NCBI RefSeq assembly: GCF_003113495.2
Contig: NZ_CP084506.1
Span: forward strand, 1,984,001 to 2,048,000
DNA length: 64,000 nucleotides
Origin: Edwardsiella tarda ATCC 15947 = NBRC 105688
Lineage (GTDB): Bacteria > Pseudomonadota > Gammaproteobacteria > Enterobacterales > Enterobacteriaceae
Direction: 5' to 3'
The translations under genes were made by a program, and so were the position numbers. The notes under the pieces are model-generated. The model saw only the letters and a program-made list of their open reading frames with translations. It made no database searches and was not told the origin of the DNA. Every line of letters starts with the position of its first letter. Positions within the stretch are counted from its first letter, which is position 1. Below are positions 37,107 to 47,337 of this stretch, piece by piece.

Positions 37107-38677
37107 ATGCATTCGAGTCACCCCATCGTTACCGTATTACAGCGCCGCGCCGCCTACACCGCCGATCCGACGCTGCCCTTCGAACAGTTGTGTGGCCAAC
37201 GCCCGGCCACCCTATTACTGGAATCCGCCGAGATCGCCAGCAAGCGCCATCTGAGAAGCCTGTTGATCATCGACAGCGCCTTACGCATCACCGCGCGAGG
37301 ACGTCAGGTGACGCTAGAGGCCCTCAGCGCTAACGGCTGCGCCCTGTTGACCCACCTGTACCGTACGCTTCCCGCCGACCTCCTTTGCCAGCAGCAACCC
37401 CAAGGTTGCCTCTTGACCTTCCCGACGCCCAGCGCCGAGGTGGACGAGGAGAGCCGGCTACGCACGCCCTCGGTGTTCGATGCCCTGCGTGCACTGCTCG
37501 CGACGCTGCCGACCCCGCCCGACGAACGTGAAGCCCTGCTACTCGGCGGCCTGTTCGCCTACGATCTGGTCGCCGGTTTCGAGGCGCTGCCCTCCCTCAC
37601 GGCGGGACCGCGCTGCCCCGATTTCTGCTTCTACCTGGCGGAGAGTCTGTTGATCCTCGACCATCGCCAGGGCAGCGCCCGCTTACAAGCCAGTCTGTTC
37701 AGCGCCGACCCCGCCGAGCGGCGGCGGCTAAGCCAGCGTCTAGCCACGCTGCAGAGCAGGCTGACACACCTGCCGCCCCCCGTCCGGCGCCGATCGGCGT
37801 GGCCCCGACGGTCAGTGTCGATCGGGATGATGCCGCCTTCGCGGACATGGTGCGCACACTCCAACAAGCCATCCGCGCCGGCGAGATCTTCCAGGTCGTC
37901 CCCTCGCGCCGCTTCTCTCTGCCCTGTCCCGCGCCGCTGGCGGCCTACCGCCAGTTGAAGCGGAGTAACCCCAGCCCGTACATGTTCTTCATGCAGGATC
38001 GCGATTTCACGCTATTTGGCGCGTCGCCGGAGAGCGCGCTGAAGTACGACGCCGACAGTCGACAGATCGAAATCTATCCCATCGCCGGGACCCGACCGCG
38101 CGGGCGCCATGCCGATGGCCGCCTCGATACCGATCTCGATGGCCGCCTCGAACTGGAGATGCGCACCGATCCCAAGGAGCTGGCGGAGCATCTGATGCTG
38201 GTCGATCTGGCGCGCAACGATCTGGCACGCATCTGTGAACCCGGCTCGCGCTACGTCGCCGAGCTGACCCAGGTCGACCGTTACTCCGTGGTGATGCACC
38301 TGGTTTCGCGAGTCGTCGGCACCCTGCGCGCCGATCTCGATGCCCTACACGCCTATCAGGCCTGCATGAATATGGGCACCCTGAGTGGCGCGCCTAAGGT
38401 CCGCGCCATGCAACTGATCGCCGCCTGCGAAGCGCGGCGGCGCGGTAGCTACGGCGGTGCCGTCGGTTACATGACGGCGCACGGTGATCTGGATACCTGC
38501 ATCGTCATTCGCGCGGCCTACGTCGAAGAGGGCATCGCCAGCGTACAGGCTGGCGCCGGTGTGGTACTCGACTCGCAGCCCCAGGCCGAGGCCGAGGAGA
38601 CGCGCAATAAGGCCAAGGCGGTACTCAACGCCATCCTCCAGGCGCATGGCGCCGACCAATACGCACAAGGAGCATGA
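37107..38677 (+). pseudogene. trpE: Anthranilate synthase component I, trpE, frameshifted
   Basis: This should be a 520-residue chorismate-converting subunit. The sequence matches TrpE from MHSSHP at 37107, with the Trp-binding LLLESAEI near residue 38, in one frame to about 37781. From there the match continues in the frame one base back, through [47 protein letters not shown] and [21 protein letters not shown] to a stop at 38675-38677. The break falls at six C (37776-37781); one more C would restore one continuous frame. The first frame otherwise runs on to 37958 with unrelated residues. No other damage is visible, which suggests a recent indel, a sequencing error or slippage. Confidence 0.85.
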
Positions 38678-39312
38678 TGATGGCCGATATTCTGTTGCTC
38701 GATAATGTCGACTCTTTCACCTATAACCTGGTCGATCAACTGCGGAGCGCCGGTCACCGGGTGGTGATCTACCGCAATAGCGTCAGCCTGGCGACCCTGC
38801 AACATCACCTGTCGGAGCTTACTCGCCCGATCCTGATGCTCTCTCCCGGTCCCGGCGCACCCGCCGAGGCGGGTTGCATGCCCGCCCTATTGCGTGCCCA
38901 GTGCGGTCGCCTCCCGATCATCGGCATCTGCCTCGGCCACCAGGCCATCGTCCAACACTACGGCGGTCAGGTCAGCCCGGCGAGCGAGATCCTACATGGC
39001 CGCACCTGCGCCATTGAACACGATGGCCAGGCGATGTTCGCCGGATTGCCTACCCCCTTAACCGTGGCGCGTTATCACTCGCTGGTGGGGAGCCAGATCC
39101 CCGCCGCGCTGTGTGTCAACGCCCGAGCCGGGGAGATGGTGATGGCGGTACGCCACGATCGTCATCGGGTATGTGGCTTTCAGTTCCATCCCGAATCGCT
39201 GCTGACTCCGCACGGCGCACAACTGCTGGAGCAGAGCCTCGCCTGGGCGCAAGCCCCCTACGTTACGCCAACCGTCACCCCACTCGCCATGGAGGCCGCC
39301 TCATGCCGTTGA
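38674..39312 (+). CDS. trpG: Anthranilate synthase glutamine amidotransferase component
   Basis: This 212-residue class I amidotransferase supplies ammonia to TrpE. The catalytic Cys lies in [12 protein letters not shown] near residue 85 and the His-Glu pair in FQFHPESLL near residue 172. The oxyanion motif is MLSPGPGAP. Here it is a separate protein, not fused to TrpD as in E. coli. The start overlaps the trpE stop (ATGA), so the frame break in trpE may also lower its translation. Three ATG codons in a row make the exact start ambiguous by two residues. Confidence 0.95.
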   Translation: MMMADILLLDNVDSFTYNLVDQLRSAGHRVVIYRNSVSLATLQHHLSELTRPILMLSPGPGAPAEAGCMPALLRAQCGRLPIIGICLGHQAIVQHYGGQVSPASEILHGRTCAIEHDGQAMFAGLPTPLTVARYHSLVGSQIPAALCVNARAGEMVMAVRHDRHRVCGFQFHPESLLTPHGAQLLEQSLAWAQAPYVTPTVTPLAMEAASCR

Positions 39313-40319
39313 CCCCCCAGCAACAACAGATCGTGGAGAAACTGTACCAGGCCCAGGTGCTCAGCCGCGCCGAGAGCCAACAGTTGTTTACCGCCATCAT
39401 GCGCGGCCAGCTCGAACCGAGCCAACTGGCGGCGGTCCTGATCAGCCTCAAAGTGCGCGGCGAACACCCCGAAGAGATCGCGGGCGCCGCCACGGCGCTG
39501 CTGGAGCACGCACACCCCTTTCCCCGTCCCTCCTATGAGTTCGCCGACATCGTCGGCACCGGTGGCGACGGCAGCAATAGCATCAACATCTCCACCGCCA
39601 GCGCCTTTGTCGCCGCGGCCTGCGGCGTACGCATCGCCAAGCACGGCAATCGGAGCGTCTCCAGCCAAAGCGGATCGTCCGACGTGTTGCAGGCGCTGGG
39701 GATCCGCCTGGATATGAGCGCCGAGGCGGCACGCCAGGCATTGGATGAACTGGGGCTCTGCTTCCTGTTCGCGCCGCACTATCACAGCGGCTTTCGTCAC
39801 GCCATGCCGGTACGCCAACAATTGAAGACGCGCACCATCTTCAATCTGCTCGGCCCGCTGGTAAACCCCGCCCGGCCGACTCGCGCATTGATCGGCGTCT
39901 ACAGCCCCGAGCTGGTCTTACCGCTGGCCGAGAGTTTGCGCGAGCTAGGCTACCGGCATGCGGCGGTGGTGCACGGCGGCGGGCTGGACGAGGTTGCCCT
40001 GCACGCGCCAACCCAGGTCGCCGAGCTATGTGACGGCACCCTCCGCCATTACCAACTGAGCGCCGAGGACTTCGCATTGCCCGCCTACCCGCTGAGCGCG
40101 TTACGCGGCGGCGCGCCGGAGGAGAATCGTACCCTACTGACCCGTCTGCTACAGGGGAACGGCGAGCGCGCCCATCAAAGCGCCGTCGCCGCCAACGTCG
40201 CCCTACTGCTGCGCCTATTCGGTCGACGCGATCTGGCGGAGAACGCCCGTCTGGCGCTGGAGACGCTACGCAGTGGACGCGCCTATCACTATGTCACCGC
40301 CCTGGCCGCACGCGGCTAA
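39303..40319 (+). CDS. trpD: Anthranilate phosphoribosyltransferase
   Basis: This 338-residue enzyme makes phosphoribosyl anthranilate from anthranilate and PRPP. PRPP-binding [14 protein letters not shown] is near residue 81. [21 protein letters not shown] and [10 protein letters not shown] follow. The ATG at 39303 lies inside the last codons of trpG (10-bp overlap), showing strong translational coupling between the two proteins that are one fused chain in E. coli. The start is fixed by alignment to free-standing TrpD proteins. Confidence 0.95.
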   Translation: MPLTPQQQQIVEKLYQAQVLSRAESQQLFTAIMRGQLEPSQLAAVLISLKVRGEHPEEIAGAATALLEHAHPFPRPSYEFADIVGTGGDGSNSINISTASAFVAAACGVRIAKHGNRSVSSQSGSSDVLQALGIRLDMSAEAARQALDELGLCFLFAPHYHSGFRHAMPVRQQLKTRTIFNLLGPLVNPARPTRALIGVYSPELVLPLAESLRELGYRHAAVVHGGGLDEVALHAPTQVAELCDGTLRHYQLSAEDFALPAYPLSALRGGAPEENRTLLTRLLQGNGERAHQSAVAANVALLLRLFGRRDLAENARLALETLRSGRAYHYVTALAARG

Positions 40320-40339
40320 CACTACGCAAGGAACCGACC

Positions 40340-41716
40340 ATGACCGCGCCCCTCTCCTCATCCCCCAGCCTGCTGCGCCGTATCGTGGCGGGTAAGCGAC
40401 GCTGGATCGCCGAGCGCCAACGCCACCAGCCGCTGGCGACGTTTCACGCGACGCTGCAACGCGCCGAGCGTGATTTTTACCACGCGCTCAGCGCCACAGA
40501 ATGCGCCTTAATCCTAGAGTGTAAGAAGGCCTCCCCCTCACGCGGGGTGATCCGCGCCGACTTCGATCCCCAGGCCATCGCCCGGGTATACCGCGACCAC
40601 GCGGCGGCGATCTCGGTGCTGACCGATAGCGAGGACTTTCAGGGCGACTTCACCTACCTGCGCGCAGTAAGTGACGTTGTCACGCAGCCGGTGCTCTGCA
40701 AGGACTTTATCCTCGATCCCTATCAGATCTACCTGGCGCGGCACTACCGGGCCGATGCCATCCTGTTGATGCTCTCGGTGCTGGATGACGACAGCTATCG
40801 CCGCCTGGCCGCGCTCGCCGACAGCTTGGCGATGGGCGTATTGACCGAGGTCAGCAACGAACAGGAGATGGCGCGCGCGCTGGCGCTGGGGGCTCGCGTC
40901 ATCGGTATCAACAACCGTAACCTGCATGATCTGAGCGTCGATACCGCGCGCACTCACCATCTGGCGGCACTGGCGCCGGCCTCTGTCACCCTGATCGCCG
41001 AGTCCGGCATCCACCATCACGCCCAGTTACGCGATCTGGGGCGCCACGTCCAGGGCTTCCTGATCGGCAGCGCGCTGATGGCTCAGGCGGATCTGCGTAG
41101 CGCCGTCTGTCGGCTACGCTTCGGCGACAACAAAGTCTGCGGCCTGACCCGGCCACAGGATGCCGCTGCCGCCTATCAGGCCGGGGCGATCTATGGCGGA
41201 CTGATCTTCGTCGCCCGCTCGCCACGCTACATCGATATCGCCACGGCACAACGCGTCATGCAGGGCGCGCCGCTGCGCTACGTCGGTGTCTTTCGCGACG
41301 CCCAACCGACCAGCGTCGCCCTGGCCGCCGAGCGCCTAGGTCTGCACGCCGTGCAGCTCCATGGCGCCGAGGATCAGGCCTATATCGACCGCCTACGCCC
41401 CCTGCTACCCGCGCATTGCCAGATCTGGAAGGCGTTGGCGGTGGGCGACACCCTGCCGCAACGCAACCTACACCACGTCGATCGCTACCTGTTCGATGCG
41501 GCGCGCCCCGGCGGCGGACGTCCCTTTGACTGGCGACTGCTGGCCGGCCAAGCGTTGGAGAACGTGATGTTGGCCGGCGGGATCGGTGCCGACAACTGCC
41601 GGCAGGCGGCGGCGCTCGGCGCCTGTGGCCTCGACGTTAACTCGGCGCTCGAATCCCTCCCTGGTGTTAAGGATCACGCCAAACTCCAGGCCACGTTTCT
41701 GGCGCTGCGTCCCTGA
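40340..41716 (+). CDS. trpC: Bifunctional indole-3-glycerol-phosphate synthase / phosphoribosylanthranilate isomerase
   Basis: This 458-residue fusion of two TIM barrels performs two consecutive tryptophan pathway steps. The IGPS domain (1-255) has ILECKKASPSRG and LLMLSVLDD, plus VIGINNRNL and ESGIHH. The PRAI domain (from about 258) starts at CGLTRPQDAAAAYQAGAIYGGLIF and has VQLHGAED and MLAGGIGADN. The fusion is typical of enterics. An AAGGAA site precedes the ATG. Confidence 0.96.
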   Translation: MTAPLSSSPSLLRRIVAGKRRWIAERQRHQPLATFHATLQRAERDFYHALSATECALILECKKASPSRGVIRADFDPQAIARVYRDHAAAISVLTDSEDFQGDFTYLRAVSDVVTQPVLCKDFILDPYQIYLARHYRADAILLMLSVLDDDSYRRLAALADSLAMGVLTEVSNEQEMARALALGARVIGINNRNLHDLSVDTARTHHLAALAPASVTLIAESGIHHHAQLRDLGRHVQGFLIGSALMAQADLRSAVCRLRFGDNKVCGLTRPQDAAAAYQAGAIYGGLIFVARSPRYIDIATAQRVMQGAPLRYVGVFRDAQPTSVALAAERLGLHAVQLHGAEDQAYIDRLRPLLPAHCQIWKALAVGDTLPQRNLHHVDRYLFDAARPGGGRPFDWRLLAGQALENVMLAGGIGADNCRQAAALGACGLDVNSALESLPGVKDHAKLQATFLALRP

Positions 41717-41760
41717 ACGCCATCGCCCCTTTTTGCCCTTACTGACAGGATGAGAATGTT

Positions 41761-42954
41761 ATGAGCTTACTGAACCCCTACTTCGGCGAATTTGGCGGCC
41801 AGTTCGTGCCCCAGATCCTGATCCCGGCGCTGAATCAGTTGGAGGCCGCCTTCCTCGAGGCGCGCGACGATCCCGACTTTCAGGCTCAGTTTCACGATCT
41901 GCTGCACAACTATGCTGGACGTCCCACCGCCCTGACCCTGTGTCGTAATCTGACCGCCGGTACCCGCACCCGGCTGTATCTGAAACGTGAGGATTTGTTA
42001 CATGGCGGCGCCCACAAGACCAACCAGGTTCTCGGCCAGGCGCTCTTGGCGAAACGGATGGGCAAACGCGAGATCATCGCCGAGACCGGCGCCGGCCAGC
42101 ATGGCGTGGCGACGGCGCTCGCCTGCGCCCTATTGGGGCTGAAATGCCGCGTCTATATGGGGGCCAAAGATGTCGCCCGTCAATCGCCCAACGTGTTCCG
42201 CATGCGACTGATGGGCGCCGAGGTGATCCCGGTACACAGCGGCTCGGCCACCCTGAAAGATGCCTGTAACGAGGCGCTGCGCGATTGGTCCGCTCACTAT
42301 GACCAGGCCCACTATCTGCTGGGCACCGCCGCCGGGCCACATCCCTACCCGACTATCGTGCGTGAGTTTCAACGCATGATCGGTGCCGAGACGCGCCGCC
42401 AGATCCTCCAGGCCGAAGGACGTCTGCCCGATGCGGTGTTGGCCTGCGTCGGCGGCGGCTCCAACGCCATCGGCATGTTCGCCGACTTTATCGACGACAG
42501 CGACGTCGCCCTGATCGGGGTCGAGCCGGCCGGGCTGGGAATCGAGACCGGCCAACATGGCGCACCGCTCAAGCATGGCCGAGTGGGCATCTACTTCGGC
42601 ATGCGCTCACCGATGATGCAGACCGCCGATGGGCAGATCGAGGAGTCCTACTCCCTCTCCGCCGGATTGGACTTCCCCTCCGTCGGGCCACAACACGCCC
42701 ACTTGAACAGCATCGGCCGCGCCGACTATGTCTCGGCCAGCGACGAGGAGGCGTTGCAGGCCTTCATGCAGCTCTCACGCCAGGAGGGGATCATCCCGGC
42801 ACTGGAGTCGGCTCACGCCCTGGCTCACGCCTTGAAGCTGATCCGCCAACAGCCGGATAAAGAGCAGCTCCTCGTGGTGAACCTCTCAGGGCGCGGCGAC
42901 AAGGATATTTTTACCGTTCACGACATTCTGCAAGCTCGGGGAGAGATGCAATGA
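41761..42954 (+). CDS. trpB: Tryptophan synthase beta chain
   Basis: This 397-residue PLP enzyme joins indole and serine. The PLP lysine lies in [23 protein letters not shown] near residue 87, the phosphate-binding loop is [12 protein letters not shown] near residue 232, and the catalytic Glu is in [18 protein letters not shown] is at the C-terminus. It overlaps trpA by four bases (ATGA), the usual coupling for the alpha-beta complex. Confidence 0.97.
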   Translation: MSLLNPYFGEFGGQFVPQILIPALNQLEAAFLEARDDPDFQAQFHDLLHNYAGRPTALTLCRNLTAGTRTRLYLKREDLLHGGAHKTNQVLGQALLAKRMGKREIIAETGAGQHGVATALACALLGLKCRVYMGAKDVARQSPNVFRMRLMGAEVIPVHSGSATLKDACNEALRDWSAHYDQAHYLLGTAAGPHPYPTIVREFQRMIGAETRRQILQAEGRLPDAVLACVGGGSNAIGMFADFIDDSDVALIGVEPAGLGIETGQHGAPLKHGRVGIYFGMRSPMMQTADGQIEESYSLSAGLDFPSVGPQHAHLNSIGRADYVSASDEEALQAFMQLSRQEGIIPALESAHALAHALKLIRQQPDKEQLLVVNLSGRGDKDIFTVHDILQARGEMQ

Positions 42955-43757
42955 CGCGTTATCAGACTCTGTTTTCACACTTACGCCAACACCAGGCAGG
43001 CGCCTTCGTTCCCTTCGTCACCTTAGGCGATCCGACGCCTGAACTCTCGCTACGCATCATCGATACGCTGGTACAGGCCGGTGCCGATGCCTTGGAGTTG
43101 GGGATCCCCTTCTCCGATCCGTTAGCCGACGGCCCCGTGATCCAGAATGCCACCCTGCGCGCCCTACAGGCCGGTGTCACACCCGAACGCTGCTTCGCAC
43201 TGCTGCATACCCTCCGCGCGAAGTATCCACAGTTACCCATCGGGCTACTGATGTATGCCAATCTGGTGGTCAACCCGGGTATCGACACCTTCTACCGCCG
43301 CTGCGCCGAAGCCGGAGTCGACTCGGTTCTGATCGCTGACGTGCCGCTGGAGGAGTCCGCCCCCTTCCATGCGGCGGCACTCCGCCACGGGGTCGCCCCG
43401 ATCTATATCTGCCCGCCCAATGCCGACGAGGCACTACTGCAACGCCTGGCGAACCATAGCCAGGGGTATATCTACCTGCTGTCGCGCGCCGGAGTCACCG
43501 GCGCCGTCAACGCCGACCTGCCTCCACTACGCCATCTCACCCAGCGTTTACGCGAGCTGGGCGGGGCCCCGGCGTTGCAGGGCTTCGGCATCCGTGTCCC
43601 CGAACAGGTGCGCGCCGCCCTGGATGAGGGGGCGGCAGGCGCCATCTCCGGTTCGGCCGTCGTCGACCTGATCGCCGAGCACCTCGACGATCCCGATCAG
43701 ATGCTGCGCCAGTTGCATGACTTCGTCCAAACGATGCGTGCCGCCGCGCGGCCTTAA
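42951..43757 (+). CDS. trpA: Tryptophan synthase alpha chain
   Basis: This 268-residue TIM barrel cleaves indole-3-glycerol phosphate. The catalytic Glu and Asp are in [16 protein letters not shown] near residues 49 and 60. [11 protein letters not shown] and the phosphate-binding GFGIRVPEQ are visible. It is the last gene of the trp operon and is followed by a hairpin. Confidence 0.97.
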   Translation: MTRYQTLFSHLRQHQAGAFVPFVTLGDPTPELSLRIIDTLVQAGADALELGIPFSDPLADGPVIQNATLRALQAGVTPERCFALLHTLRAKYPQLPIGLLMYANLVVNPGIDTFYRRCAEAGVDSVLIADVPLEESAPFHAAALRHGVAPIYICPPNADEALLQRLANHSQGYIYLLSRAGVTGAVNADLPPLRHLTQRLRELGGAPALQGFGIRVPEQVRAALDEGAAGAISGSAVVDLIAEHLDDPDQMLRQLHDFVQTMRAAARP

Positions 43758-43770
43758 CCCGCTCGATCCC

Positions 43771-43800
43771 CGGTGACCAGGTAACCTGGTCACCGATTTC
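43771..43800 (+). terminator. Hairpin at the end of the trp operon
   Basis: A perfect eleven-pair stem CGGTGACCAGG/CCTGGTCACCG with a three-base loop lies 14 bases after trpA. Only three T follow (ATTTC), so it is probably an inefficient or rho-assisted terminator. Confidence 0.65.
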
Positions 43801-43896
43801 ACCTTGCCCTCTGACGACCCATTGATATTATTAATGATGTATCGGGACGCCGTGCCGCACGGCGCACCTTTCCTGCTACCGTCTAAGGAGAACAGT

Positions 43897-44211
43897 ATGA
43901 AATGGTCGAAGCATCTCTATGCGCTCGGGCTGGCCGCCATGTTAGCCGGGCCACTGGCTGGCTGCGCCGGCTCTTCCACCCAGGAAAGTACTGGCAACTA
44001 TATCGATGACACCGTGATCACCACCAAGGTGAAGAGTGCGTTACTCAACGCCAAGAACATTAAGTCTACGGAGATCGGCGTCGAAACCTATAAGGGACGG
44101 GTGCAACTGAGTGGTTTTGTCTCTTCCCGCGCCGATGCTCAGCGGGCCGTGCAGATCACCCAAGGGGTCAAAGGGGTGCGTTCAGTCGAGAATGACATGC
44201 GTATCCGCTAA
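43897..44211 (+). CDS. Single BON-domain lipoprotein
   Basis: This 104-residue protein has a lipoprotein signal ending LAGC (Cys near residue 23). One BON domain follows (IDDTVITTKVKSALL...TEIGVETYKGRVQLSGFVSSRADAQRAVQITQGVKGVRSVENDMRI). BON domains bind phospholipid surfaces in OsmY and DolP. Its location in the outer membrane or periplasm is inferred from the signal. The ATG has TAAGGAG upstream; a longer frame has no signal peptide at its start. It occupies the place of yciGFE in E. coli. Confidence 0.85.
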   Translation: MKWSKHLYALGLAAMLAGPLAGCAGSSTQESTGNYIDDTVITTKVKSALLNAKNIKSTEIGVETYKGRVQLSGFVSSRADAQRAVQITQGVKGVRSVENDMRIR

Positions 44212-44230
44212 GCTGACTCTAAGGTCTCTC

Positions 44231-44282
44231 CCGCCGCCACAACGCGGCGGGGAACGCCAGGCGACGGGGGGATCCGTCGCCT
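44231..44282. terminator. Two GC hairpins between the BON lipoprotein gene and ompW
   Basis: CCGCCGC/GCGGCGG at 44231-44250 and AGGCGACGG/CCGTCGCCT at 44259-44282 fill the 90-bp gap between these convergent genes. Neither has a U-tract. Confidence 0.5.
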
Positions 44283-44301
44283 ACCTGCCGAGTCGGCCTG
44301 T

Positions 44302-44943
44302 TTAGAAGCGATAACCGGCGCCGAACATGAACACCCACGGATTGATCTCCGTCTTGATGCTGCTCTGATCGCCCGCGCTATCGCGGAACTTCACCTTGGT
44401 GTCGATATTGATGTACCACACCGAGGCGTTAATCATCCAGTTCTCACTGACCATATAGTCCAATCCCGCCTGACCGGCGACGCCCCACGAACTGGTCGCC
44501 TGGAGATCGTGCAATCCCAGGTTCTTGGCATTTTGATCGAAGCTGTTATCGAAGAAGGTGGTGTAGTTGACCCCGACCCCCAAGTAGGGGCGCAGCTTGT
44601 CTTCGGCACGACCAAAATACCACTGTGCCATCAGGGTCGGCGGCAGTTGATGCACGGTGGCGATATTCCCCAGCTCACCCAACGACACCTTGTGGCGGAA
44701 TGGCGTGGCGGCTAGCAGCTCGATGCCGATATTATCCGTCGCCATGTAGCCGAAGGTCAGCCCCAACTGCGTATTGTTATCCACCTTGAACTCCCCCAAC
44801 CCCAATACATTATCGGAGCTGGTGGTCGGACGCACGGTAGCGGTGCCGGCGCGGAAAATAAAGTCGCCCGCCTGATGAGCCGAAGCCACCACCGGCGCCA
44901 ATACCGCGGCAAGACAGAGCGCAACGCTAAACTTTTTCATCAT
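44302..44943 (-). CDS. ompW: Outer membrane protein OmpW
   Basis: This 213-residue eight-stranded outer membrane barrel has a signal peptide cut after ASA near residue 22. It ends with the C-terminal aromatic YRF needed for barrel insertion. Family stretches are AGDFIFRAGTATVRP, NNTQLGLTFGYMATDNIGIELLAATPF and LDYMVSENWMINASVWYINI. OmpW carries small hydrophobic molecules and acts as a colicin S4 receptor in E. coli. A perfect FNR box lies about 146 bp upstream, which fits the known anaerobic induction. Two tandem ATG codons exist. Confidence 0.95.
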   Translation of the reverse strand: MMKKFSVALCLAAVLAPVVASAHQAGDFIFRAGTATVRPTTSSDNVLGLGEFKVDNNTQLGLTFGYMATDNIGIELLAATPFRHKVSLGELGNIATVHQLPPTLMAQWYFGRAEDKLRPYLGVGVNYTTFFDNSFDQNAKNLGLHDLQATSSWGVAGQAGLDYMVSENWMINASVWYINIDTKVKFRDSAGDQSSIKTEINPWVFMFGAGYRF

Positions 44944-45088
44944 CCCTTTCCTTTATATGGTTATTGTGTGCGCCTGCAATATAACCACATCGAGTGATTT
45001 TTGATCTGGCTCGGATCACATCTTTTATATAGAAAAGAAACAAAATGATATTTTTGGATATACGTCTAATTAACTACATCCAAGCATT

Positions 45089-45102
45089 TTGATGCACATC
45101 AA
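45089..45102. promoter_or_regulatory. FNR box upstream of ompW
   Basis: TTGATGCACATCAA is a perfect match to the FNR consensus TTGATNNNNATCAA. A TATATC on the minus strand at 45057-45062 could serve as the -10 of an ompW promoter placed as for class II activation, about 45 bases from the box centre. That promoter is an inference. The divergent ykgJ could also be affected. Confidence 0.85.
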
Positions 45103-45222
45103 AATTCACCATCCATCCCCAAAAAAGATAAAAAATTTCTCGCCGTGTCATCTTGACGTCGGAGGAAGGCTGGGATTAGCGTAATGGCAGATAGCGGTGA
45201 TTAATCTAGGTAAAACATCATC

Positions 45223-45627
45223 ATGGCTCATTCAACGCTGACTCCACTCACCATTCAAACCAATCCCTGTGTTCGTTGCGGTGCCTGTTGCGCCTATTTT
45301 CGCGTCTCCTTCTATTGGGCCGAAGCCGACGACGGCGGTGGCCAACTCGCCGCCGACGATACGGAGCGAATCTCATCATTGATGCGCTGCATGCGCGGCA
45401 CCAACAGCAAACGGCCGCGCTGCATCTACCTGTGTGGCGAGGTCGGCCAGGCGGTCAGTTGCCGCGCCTATGCGCAACGACCGACGCCTTGCCGGGACTT
45501 TATGCCGTCCGGAGAGAACGGCCAGCCGAATCCGGCCTGTGATCGGGCGCGCGCGGCTTACGGCCTGCCGCCCCTATCTCCCCACATGACGGCATACCGT
45601 CAGAACGCGGAAGAAATCACCACCTGA
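45223..45627 (+). CDS. ykgJ: YkgJ family cysteine cluster protein
   Basis: This 134-residue protein has the Cys pattern of the YkgJ/zinc-or-iron-chelating family: [17 protein letters not shown] at residues 16-32, then single Cys in [29 protein letters not shown] and PACDRA. A bound metal or Fe-S cluster is likely, and the function is unknown. It is longer than E. coli YkgJ. It is divergent from ompW and shares the region with the FNR box, so oxygen-dependent expression is possible. Confidence 0.88.
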   Translation: MAHSTLTPLTIQTNPCVRCGACCAYFRVSFYWAEADDGGGQLAADDTERISSLMRCMRGTNSKRPRCIYLCGEVGQAVSCRAYAQRPTPCRDFMPSGENGQPNPACDRARAAYGLPPLSPHMTAYRQNAEEITT

Positions 45628-45733
45628 AAAATTGCAGGGTGCCACAGGTGCAATTAACGGGGTACAATCGCGCATCTTACTTTTCACCACGGGCGGCACC
45701 TGTACCGCCCGGCGACATGCCAAGGAGCTATGC

Positions 45734-46483
45734 ATGCCCATCACGGCCCGGAGCCTTTACCGTGACAGCATTAACTTTTTCCGCCACCAGATGGCCCCCA
45801 TCATCCTGTTAGCCTTATTGACGGCGTTTATCAGCGTGGCGTTAAACCAAACCTTTAGCCCGAGTAGCCAAGCGCTGACCCAATTGGCGAGCGATGACAA
45901 TGTCAGCGCGGCGCGAGGATTACAGGATATGATCCGCCAGATGACCCCCGAACAGCAGATGACGCTGCTGAAGGTGTCAGCCGCCGCGAGCTTCTCCGTC
46001 CTCATCGGGAATGTCTTGTTACTGGGGGGGATGTTGGTGTTGATCGCGCAGGCATCGAATGGCGCCCGTCTCAGCGCCTTACGCGCCATCGGCCTCTCCG
46101 CACCGATGCTGCCGCGCCTGCTGCTGCTGATGCTGCTGTGTACCTTGATGGTGCAACTGGGTATTACGCTGTTTATTCTGCCAGGGATCATCCTGGCCGT
46201 CGGCCTGGCGCTATCGCCGATGATCATGACCGCGGAGCAGTGTGGTGTCATCAAGGCGATCCGTAGCAGTTTCCGCCTCTCCTTCGCCAATGTACGCCTG
46301 ATCAGCCCCGCCATCCTGCTCTGGATGCTGATGAAGCTGGTTCTGCTGCTCTTGGTCGATACCCTCGCCGCGCTGCACCCCAGCCTGGGGATGGTGATCA
46401 TGGGGACGCTGAGCAACCTGATCTCCGTCGGGTTGATCCTCTACCTCTCTCGCCTGTATATGCTGCTGCGTACCCCGGCCTGA
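45734..46483 (+). CDS. yciC: YciC family (UPF0259) inner membrane protein
   Basis: This 249-residue multi-pass membrane protein of unknown function has hydrophobic segments near 20-40, 85-110, 120-150, 185-210 and 220-240. It matches E. coli YciC along its length, including ITARSLYRDSINFFRHQ at the start and LSNLISVGLILYLSRLYMLLR at the end. The ATG at 45734 has CAAGGAG upstream; an in-frame start 34 codons earlier is unlikely. In E. coli yciB follows directly; here an insert of about 3 kb intervenes. Confidence 0.92.
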   Translation: MPITARSLYRDSINFFRHQMAPIILLALLTAFISVALNQTFSPSSQALTQLASDDNVSAARGLQDMIRQMTPEQQMTLLKVSAAASFSVLIGNVLLLGGMLVLIAQASNGARLSALRAIGLSAPMLPRLLLLMLLCTLMVQLGITLFILPGIILAVGLALSPMIMTAEQCGVIKAIRSSFRLSFANVRLISPAILLWMLMKLVLLLLVDTLAALHPSLGMVIMGTLSNLISVGLILYLSRLYMLLRTPA

Positions 46484-46490
46484 TCATGCT

Positions 46491-46512
46491 TCCCCCGCTC
46501 GCTGAGCGGGGG
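46491..46512 (+). terminator. Hairpin after yciC
   Basis: The stem CCCCCGCTC/GAGCGGGGG with a three-base loop is followed by AATTATAATG, not by a U-tract. It lies within 10 bases of the yciC stop. Confidence 0.5.
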
Positions 46513-46549
46513 AATTATAATGTTTATTCTTGCCTTGAAGTAACCTATT

Positions 46550-47323
46550 TTAGATAGAATAGGTCGTAACATGCTCATTCAACCAGCGGTAGCTACATAT
46601 GTCGAAAAGTGAAATAGACTCAATTTGATTCATTGGAATCACATGGCGAAAGTGTTGTAGATTTAACCACGCTGAATTAGCCGTAATCCCTTGCGCTAAA
46701 TATAACGCATAATATCGATATTGCTCATAATAGCGAAGCGTCTCTTTATCGCGATACCCGCTGATATAGGGAATTAGCGCCAAATGACGATCTTGACCAT
46801 GCTCAATACGTGGTGCCGTGACATATCCGACGTAAAATTTACGTGATTTTAACGTAATAAATATCAGCATCTCTCTATCTATCGCCTGTACCAGTAACGA
46901 CTCGACATCATCTAACGCAGCAACCTCTCGATATGCCTCTTCACGAAATCTCTCGTTTTTCAGCATATTACGCGCCACATCACCAGCAACATAAGTAAAG
47001 ACGACAGCCAACATTAATGTGCTAACACAAAATATAGGATAAGAGAATATGTCATGTTCCCATAACCAGACGTTGAGTATCCTGACTTGATGAAGCCATG
47101 AGGCATAATGAAAGGGGGTGAATAGCAGGATAATAAGGATAACAAAGGGGTACAGGAGTAAAGTAATGACGGCACCTTGTGCCACAAACTTACAGCCTTG
47201 CATAGCGATATAAAAATAAGAACTCCAGCCATGAGTCCGGGCATAACGTAGGCGAGAAGGATAGTGATTATCCGTATACCAAAAACCACAGGCCATTACG
47301 ACCATGATAATCAGCGAACTCAT
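46550..47323 (-). CDS. Predicted membrane protein of unknown function, AT-rich cassette gene 2
   Basis: I do not recognise this 257-residue protein. Hydrophobic segments lie near residues 3-20, 48-72 and 92-116. A cytoplasmic half follows with REMLIFITLKSRKFYVGYV...RHLALIPYISGYRDKETL around residues 150-195. That pattern (a short beta-rich 'TLK.RK.YVGYV ... PY.SGYRD' module) is one I recall from unclassified proteobacterial membrane proteins. Base use is clearly more AT-rich than in neighbouring genes, suggesting recent acquisition. It lies 14 bp downstream of the small gene at 47338-47532 on the same strand. Confidence 0.75.
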   Translation of the reverse strand: MSSLIIMVVMACGFWYTDNHYPSRLRYARTHGWSSYFYIAMQGCKFVAQGAVITLLLYPFVILIILLFTPFHYASWLHQVRILNVWLWEHDIFSYPIFCVSTLMLAVVFTYVAGDVARNMLKNERFREEAYREVAALDDVESLLVQAIDREMLIFITLKSRKFYVGYVTAPRIEHGQDRHLALIPYISGYRDKETLRYYEQYRYYALYLAQGITANSAWLNLQHFRHVIPMNQIESISLFDICSYRWLNEHVTTYSI

Positions 47324-47337
47324 CGCATATCCTTTAA

